Assembly (NCBI GenBank): GCA_003648815.1 | Contig: QMPZ01000019.1 | Location: 1 to 18,240, forward strand | DNA length: 18,240 bases | Direction of reading: 5' to 3' | DNA from: Candidatus Aerophobota bacterium | GTDB taxonomy: Bacteria; Aerophobota; Aerophobia; Aerophobales; B47-G16 | In this document: in pieces, positions 13,669 to 18,240 of the stretch | How positions within the stretch are numbered: position 1 is the stretch's first letter | How the letters are laid out: every line of letters starts with the position of its first letter | Position numbers and translations under genes: made by a program | The notes under the pieces: generated by a model | Databases searched by the model: none | The model's input: only the letters and a program-made list of their open reading frames with translations | What the model was told of the DNA's origin: nothing

Positions 13669-15603
13669 TTAGCCTCCAAATCCTACTAAGAATACCAAAA
13701 GCAGTATTACAAGACCCAAGAGATACCAGGCAAGATAAGTATGCAGGTTTCCTGTATGAGCTAAGGAAGCACCCCTTCCTGCTAATAAGACTACCCAGGA
13801 AAGACCTCTCCAGAGAAGGTCCGCTAACCGATCCAGTGCCCAGAGAAAATAACCAGTTCCCTGGGCAAAGGAGAGCATTCCCTTATAAATATCCAGAGTC
13901 CCTCTTTCAGCTGCCTTATATAACCTTTTTAAACCTGCAAAATCCCTGAGAGTATCGTAAAAGTCCACACCTGAAGCCCTCATCTGGGAAGAGTTAACCT
14001 CTCCTCCTATATAGGTCTCTGATTCTCTTCCCAATTTGATCCTACCAATCGAATAAATAATTAGACCTACAATTATCCCCAGGATTATCAAAAGGGTAGC
14101 AAGTTCCGGCTGCCACCACCCAATCCAGACCCCAGGAGAGGAAAGCGCAGGTACAGAAGGCATAATGAATAGCTTAAGGGGAACCTCGTAGGCAAATATC
14201 CCAAATACTACACAAAGTCCGGCTAATACAATCATAGGAAAAAGCATAGATAAGCTCGATTCCGTGACCTTCCCTTCGGACAGCTCCCTTTTAACCTCAT
14301 CACTTTCCTCGGATAAGAAAGTGCCGTGGATAAGTTTCATAAAGCTGGCTAAGGTTAAGGCAGAGCCAAACATCGCTGCAACAAGCCAGATGATCCACAT
14401 ACCACCACCTGAAAGTTTCCCTCCTTCTATAACCCCCTGATAGAGCATCCATTTAGAGAAAAAGCCATTAAAAGGGGGAACGCCTGATATGGAGAAAGCA
14501 GCAATTAAGACTGTTACAAAGGTAAAAGGCATAAATTTAGCCAATCCACCCAGTCGGTCAATGTCCGTTGTTCCAACTCTATGTTCTACAGATCCTCCTC
14601 CCAGAAAGAGACAGGATTTATAAATGGCATTATTTACCATATGAAATATGCCTCCTGCTATTCCTAAGGGAACTCCCGTCCCTATTCCCAGCACCATATA
14701 GCCTACTTGAGAGATTGCATGATATGAAAGGAGTTTTTTAAGATCATGTTGAACTAAAGCCATCATTACCGCTACCACAATGGTCAAGGAGCCGATAAAC
14801 ATAAGAAGGAGGGACAAGGAAGTATTGGGAACCAACTTAAAGAAATCAAGGCATATTCGGGCAAGAAAGTAAATACCTAAGAGTTTATCCAGAGAAGCTG
14901 GAAGATATGCCATCACTGGGGTTGGAACCTGGTCTGCTGCCTCGGGAATCCACCCGTGAAAAGGTATGGCGCCTGCCTTGGCAAGAGATCCTATCATTAA
15001 AAGAATGAAGGAACTTATGGCTAAACCTGAGGTTATAGAAAGAGGCTCTATCTCACCCATAATCAAGGTTCCACTTAACTTATAAAGGAATAAGGCCCCC
15101 AGAATTAGGGCAAAGTCGGATGATCCTATTATAAAAAGACCCTTGGTGGCAAGCCTTGAAGAGCCGAGGGAAAGAAAAGCATAGAGGAGAACTCCCAAAA
15201 TTCCCCAGAAAAGCAAGAACACAACTATGTTCGCCGCCAGTACCGCACCTGCAGCACAGGATGCAGTCAGAAGAAGGTAAGAGTAATATTCTCTTGTACG
15301 GAACTTGTCAGCCATAAATCTCGCTGAATAAAGGGAGATCAAAAATGAGAAAAGGTTGACAAAGAGAAGTATAAAAGAGGAGAAACTGTAACTTCGCAGG
15401 CTAAAGTCTATTCCCAAAAAACTAAGCCAGGTGTGAGTAAAGGAAAGCTCCTTGGATAAAAATATCAAGAGAGCCAGGATAAAGACCACCAGAGTTATTC
15501 CTATGCTGATGGCCTCTTTTACCTTTCTTGTGGGAATTAAAAAGCAGATGATTCCTCCTATCAAAGGTAAAATTATCGGATAAAGCAGTATAGAGGAGTT
15601 CAT
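13669..15603 (-). CDS. NuoL/MrpA-like antiporter subunit, 644 residues, lacking the TM5 Glu
   Basis: The core (about residues 1-440) is a complex-I antiporter-like domain, with Lys209 in SLAKAGAIPFHGWIPEAADQ, Lys240 in LDKLLGIY, and His321 and Lys329 in HMVNNAIYKS. The position of the fifth-span glutamate reads LLFWGILGVLLYAFLSLG, with Gly134 where WE is usual. The C-terminal third is a soluble loop (EVKRELSEGKVTESS), more spans, then a charged amphipathic stretch (FYDTLRDFAGLKRLYKAAER) and a last span after HTGNLHTYLAWYLLG, as in NuoL-like subunits of group 4 hydrogenases. With the next gene it equals a MrpA (644+174 residues) in two pieces. The SD GGGAGG is 6 bases before the ATG; it begins 10 bases after the preceding gene. 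Confidence 0.9.
   Translation of the reverse strand: MNSSILLYPIILPLIGGIICFLIPTRKVKEAISIGITLVVFILALLIFLSKELSFTHTWLSFLGIDFSLRSYSFSSFILLFVNLFSFLISLYSARFMADKFRTREYYSYLLLTASCAAGAVLAANIVVFLLFWGILGVLLYAFLSLGSSRLATKGLFIIGSSDFALILGALFLYKLSGTLIMGEIEPLSITSGLAISSFILLMIGSLAKAGAIPFHGWIPEAADQVPTPVMAYLPASLDKLLGIYFLARICLDFFKLVPNTSLSLLLMFIGSLTIVVAVMMALVQHDLKKLLSYHAISQVGYMVLGIGTGVPLGIAGGIFHMVNNAIYKSCLFLGGGSVEHRVGTTDIDRLGGLAKFMPFTFVTVLIAAFSISGVPPFNGFFSKWMLYQGVIEGGKLSGGGMWIIWLVAAMFGSALTLASFMKLIHGTFLSEESDEVKRELSEGKVTESSLSMLFPMIVLAGLCVVFGIFAYEVPLKLFIMPSVPALSSPGVWIGWWQPELATLLIILGIIVGLIIYSIGRIKLGRESETYIGGEVNSSQMRASGVDFYDTLRDFAGLKRLYKAAERGTLDIYKGMLSFAQGTGYFLWALDRLADLLWRGLSWVVLLAGRGASLAHTGNLHTYLAWYLLGLVILLLVFLVGFGG
13673..13677 (-). 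promoter_or_regulatory. Ribosome binding site that shows the MrpA split is genuine
   Basis: GGAGG on the minus strand falls in the last Gly codons of the 644-residue gene, with the TAA stop between it and the ATG at 13665 (7-base spacing). A good SD exactly at the boundary argues that the MrpA C-terminal domain is translated separately and that the split is not a sequencing frameshift. Confidence 0.7.
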
Positions 15604-15613
15604 CTTTGCCTCC

Positions 15614-17029
15614 CTACTTAAACATTTCTGCTGCTGCTATTCCTGGAAGTCCCAGGACTTGAGCTATGAAAATTCCTATGCCAAGAGAAATTATTCCCAG
15701 AAAAATCACACATCCTATCATTAACCTGCCAGCAAAGGCAGATTTTGCAGGAACTTCCTTACCCATAAAAATCCCGTTAAATAAGCGAAAAAGATAAAGC
15801 ATAGTTAGAACCGCTGTCGCTATAGCTATGGTAGCCACCCAGAACTGTCCTTCTTTTACCGCTTCCATTATCACCATAAGTTTGGCATAAAAACCGCCAA
15901 AAGGAGGAAATCCGGCTATGGAAAAAGCTGAGAACAAAAATCCAATGCCAAAGACAGGGGAAGTTTTCATTAACCCCCCCAGCTTTGTTATATCCCTTGT
16001 CTCGTATTTTCTCTCCACCACCCCTGCTCCGAGGAAAAGAGCTGCTTTAGCTATAGCATGGACTATAAAGTAAAGAAGACCTGCTAAAACTCCTGCCCTG
16101 GTCAGAAGGGCAAATCCCAGAAGGATGTATCCAACCTGGGAGACTGTGGAATAAGCGATGATACGCTTTATGTCCTTTTCCACCAGAGCTGCTCCTGCAC
16201 CAATTAATGAGGATACCACAGCTAAGGTGAGTATCCAATCCCATGAGATCCCGGCCATCCACACAAAAATCCGCAAAAATCCTAAAAGCCCGACTTCCAC
16301 CTCCACTCCTGAAAGTATGGCACTCATAGGAGAGGGAGCTACAGGATGAGCATCAGAAAGCCAGGTATGTAGGGGTAGAATTGCCGATTTAGCAATAATT
16401 CCCAGAAAAATAAGGGAAAGAGCAAGATTAATATTGGAGAAGGTTGCTCCTTTAAGCTGGATTAAATCTAAGCTGCCAGCCTGAACGTAGAGGAGAATGA
16501 ACCCCATCAGCATAAATGATGAACCAAGGAAGGTCATCAAGAAGGTCTTGTCAGCAATCCAGACTATCCTCTCTTCCCGGTAAAACCCCACCAATCTCCA
16601 GGTGGTGAGAGCTGCTATCTCCCAGAATATGTAAAAGAGGACAAGGTTTTTAGAGAAGGAGACCCCGATCAGGGATGCTATCATAAGACAGGTCATAAAG
16701 TAGTACTCTTTGTGATTTTCCTCCTTTCTCATATAGCTGAGAGAGTAAATGAGGCTGACTAAGCCGACAAAGGAAAAGATAAGGGCAAAAGTAAGGCTTA
16801 TCCCATCGGCAAAGAAAGAAAGGGCAAAATAACCTTCTTTAAGGGAAAGAATATCTACCTGAAGAGATTTTCCCTGCATGACCGATCCTGTCAGAAAGAA
16901 AAGGAAGACAAAGGACAGGCCAACTATTCCTACCGACCATCCCTCCCTAACTTTTCTGGGAAAAAGAAGGCAAAAAAGTGAACCTATCAAAGGAACCCAC
17001 ACCGCACCCATTAGAAAAAAGGATAACAT
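15614..17029 (-). CDS. NuoM/MrpD-like antiporter subunit with Glu for the TM8 Lys
   Basis: A 471-residue polytopic protein of the proton-conducting membrane transporter family, with about 14 expected spans. Glu137 (YIFWEIAALTTWRLVGF), Lys214 (IIAKSAILPLHTWLSDAHP), His324 and Lys328 (VHAIAKAALF) are at the usual places. Where MrpD and NuoM have SGVLLK, this protein reads SGVEVEVGLLGF (240-251), so Glu245 replaces Lys and Glu243 adds another negative charge. It is not a copy of the mrpD gene further along, which keeps Lys. It begins 3 bases after the hydrogenase large subunit, with its SD GGGAG overlapping that gene's end. It may form a second or third ion path, as the duplicated MrpD-like subunits do in Mbs/Mbx complexes. 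Confidence 0.9.
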   Translation of the reverse strand: MLSFFLMGAVWVPLIGSLFCLLFPRKVREGWSVGIVGLSFVFLFFLTGSVMQGKSLQVDILSLKEGYFALSFFADGISLTFALIFSFVGLVSLIYSLSYMRKEENHKEYYFMTCLMIASLIGVSFSKNLVLFYIFWEIAALTTWRLVGFYREERIVWIADKTFLMTFLGSSFMLMGFILLYVQAGSLDLIQLKGATFSNINLALSLIFLGIIAKSAILPLHTWLSDAHPVAPSPMSAILSGVEVEVGLLGFLRIFVWMAGISWDWILTLAVVSSLIGAGAALVEKDIKRIIAYSTVSQVGYILLGFALLTRAGVLAGLLYFIVHAIAKAALFLGAGVVERKYETRDITKLGGLMKTSPVFGIGFLFSAFSIAGFPPFGGFYAKLMVIMEAVKEGQFWVATIAIATAVLTMLYLFRLFNGIFMGKEVPAKSAFAGRLMIGCVIFLGIISLGIGIFIAQVLGLPGIAAAEMFK

Positions 17030-17032
17030 TTA

Positions 17033-18240
17033 TCACTCCCTCTTGTATCTATCATATCCGGATAGTCCTAATTCCTTTCGTAGCCTTTTCGTTTTCTCCT
17101 GAGATAACCTTATGAGCTCCCTGCCATCAAGCTCTATTTTGCCCGACCTTTTATCCACCACTCTCATCATTCGCTCCGTACAACAGTAGCAGGGATCTAT
17201 AGAGGCTAAAATTATGGCTGCGTCAGCCACGCTTTCTCCTGGAACAGTTGCCTTACAGGTGGGAAGGTTCACATAAGTAGGAGCTCTCACCTTTACCCTG
17301 ACAGGGTTATTTGAACCGTCAGAGCGCACATAGTGGAAAGTCTCCCCTCTGGGAGCCTCATGACGGCCCTTTCCCTCCCCAGAAGGCATCTTCTTTATCT
17401 TGACCGCTATATCTCCCTTCACCTTTTTCAGCTTCTTCAGGCACTGACGAATTATCTTTATGGACTCAAAGCACTCTAAGAGCCTTACCACGGTCTTGGC
17501 AAATACATCTCCCTCCTCTCGGGTGATCACCTTCCAGTCCACCAGGTCATAGGCAGCATAAGGGTCATCCCGCCGAACATCAATGGCCAAACCTGATGCT
17601 CGGGCAGTGGGACCTACGGCACAGTATTTGATAGCATCCTCTTTGGTGAGCACTCCCACGCCCTTCAGACGAGCAGCGAGCACAGGGTCATCCAGTGCTG
17701 CTTTGGTAATCATATCTAAGTTTCTTTCTACCTCGTCCAGAACTTCCATAAGGTGAGGTATATCTTCTTCTTTAATATCCCTCCTTACCCCCCCTGGCTT
17801 CATCATGGCATAATGGTTTCGATTGCCGGTGATCTTCTCAAAGATTTCAAGAACTGGCTCCCGATACTTCCATATCCACATCCAAAGGGTATTATACCCT
17901 AAGAAATGCCCGGCTAAGCCTGCCCACAGAAGATGGGAGTGAATCCTTTCCAGCTCCCCCACGATGCTTCTTATGTACTTTGCCCTCTCCGGTATTTCCA
18001 CTCCGGCAAGCTCCTCCTGAGCATTGCAGTTAGCGATGGGATGAGAAGTAGAGCATATGCCGCAAATTCTTTCCACCAGAAAGATGACCTGATCCCAGGT
18101 CATCCTCTGAGCTATCTGTTCGATAGCCCTGTGATTATAACCTATATGTATATCTATATCTACGACCTTTTCTCCTTCTACGTGAAGCTCAAAATATTCC
18201 GGTTCTTCCTGAAGGGGATGATATGGACCTATGGGGATAA
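17033..18240 (-). CDS. Group 4 [NiFe]-hydrogenase large subunit (NuoD-like), 5' end outside window
   Basis: The gene reads open to the right edge, where codons upstream of the first ATG (18103) give IPIGPYHPLQEEPEYF and VDIDIHIGYNHRAIEQIAQR, the standard N-terminus of NuoD/MbhL/EchE proteins; only a few residues are probably missing. Counting from that ATG, both nickel-binding motifs are present: ERICGIC (Cys14, Cys17) and DPCYCC (Cys305, Cys308), so this is a true hydrogenase and not a nickel-free Nuo or Mbs/Mbx form. Cys307 in the second motif is an extra cysteine. The sequence TERMM follows, and 45 residues remain after Arg311, similar to the C-terminal extension removed from HycE by its endopeptidase. 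MrpD-like antiporter subunits follow directly, so H2 production from ferredoxin is probably coupled to ion pumping. Confidence 0.93.
   Translation of the reverse strand, partial: IPIGPYHPLQEEPEYFELHVEGEKVVDIDIHIGYNHRAIEQIAQRMTWDQVIFLVERICGICSTSHPIANCNAQEELAGVEIPERAKYIRSIVGELERIHSHLLWAGLAGHFLGYNTLWMWIWKYREPVLEIFEKITGNRNHYAMMKPGGVRRDIKEEDIPHLMEVLDEVERNLDMITKAALDDPVLAARLKGVGVLTKEDAIKYCAVGPTARASGLAIDVRRDDPYAAYDLVDWKVITREEGDVFAKTVVRLLECFESIKIIRQCLKKLKKVKGDIAVKIKKMPSGEGKGRHEAPRGETFHYVRSDGSNNPVRVKVRAPTYVNLPTCKATVPGESVADAAIILASIDPCYCCTERMMRVVDKRSGKIELDGRELIRLSQEKTKRLRKELGLSGYDRYKRE

Noticed and set aside
13660..13680. Frameshift or sequencing error splitting MrpA.
   Set aside because: The downstream ATG has its own well-spaced GGAGG and the break is at a domain boundary, so a genuine split is more likely, although not proven.
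17033..18103. Hydrogenase large subunit starting at the ATG at 18103.
   Set aside because: The frame stays open to the window edge and the upstream codons encode the conserved N-terminus, so the gene is partial and starts outside.

Overview
This is a bacterial window with dense gene packing, Shine-Dalgarno (SD) sites of the GGAGG type and sigma-70-like promoters. It has four parts: a small housekeeping operon, a putative catabolic operon, groES-groEL with a divergent cysE, and the downstream portion of a long operon for a membrane-bound group 4 [NiFe]-hydrogenase carrying a complete Mrp-type cation/proton antiporter set. A ferredoxin-linked, H2-evolving, ion-pumping complex points to an anaerobe that conserves energy by fermentation or acetogenic-type metabolism. 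The mix of a sulfatase-fold hydrolase, a UROD-fold protein and a Gfo/Idh/MocA oxidoreductase fits a heterotrophic uncultured lineage, but the sequence alone does not fix the phylum.

Positions 1-2025: rsmI and an upstream geranylgeranyl-reductase-like flavoprotein form a minus-strand operon. It is read from a TTGACA-N16-TATCAT promoter lying between the two divergent operons. The flavoprotein start is best placed at 1935, because the longer reading frame would begin upstream of the promoter's predicted transcript start. Positions 2064-5726: a perfect consensus promoter (TTGACA-N17-TATAAT) followed at once by an 8-bp hairpin drives a plus-strand operon of three genes: UROD-superfamily protein, sulfatase-like hydrolase with Thr where formylglycine-type sulfatases have Cys/Ser, and Gfo/Idh/MocA oxidoreductase. 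Positions 5768-6300 hold an unrecognised minus-strand ORF whose start codon lies inside a 10-bp inverted repeat.

Positions 6370-9130: groES-groEL on the minus strand ends in a 14-bp-stem hairpin. I see no CIRCE element; instead a perfect 16-bp AT palindrome fills the spacer of the likely groES promoter. cysE (serine acetyltransferase) is divergent from groES.

Positions 9141-18240 (minus strand, transcribed from right to left): hydrogenase large subunit (5' end cut by the window edge), NuoM/MrpD-like subunit, NuoL/MrpA-like subunit, MrpA C-terminal domain as a separate gene, MrpB, MrpC, MrpD, MrpE, MrpF, MrpG, and a two-[4Fe-4S] NuoI-like subunit. Genes overlap or are separated by at most 14 bases, so this is one transcription unit. 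Electrons would flow from ferredoxin through Fe-S subunits to the Ni-Fe site, and the antiporter-like subunits would couple this to H+/Na+ movement. The small subunit, NuoC-like and NuoH-like subunits are not in the window and would be expected to the right. The most unusual points are the antiporter module: three large antiporter-like subunits, a split MrpA, and loss of normally conserved membrane charges in two of the three (Glu to Gly; Lys to Glu).
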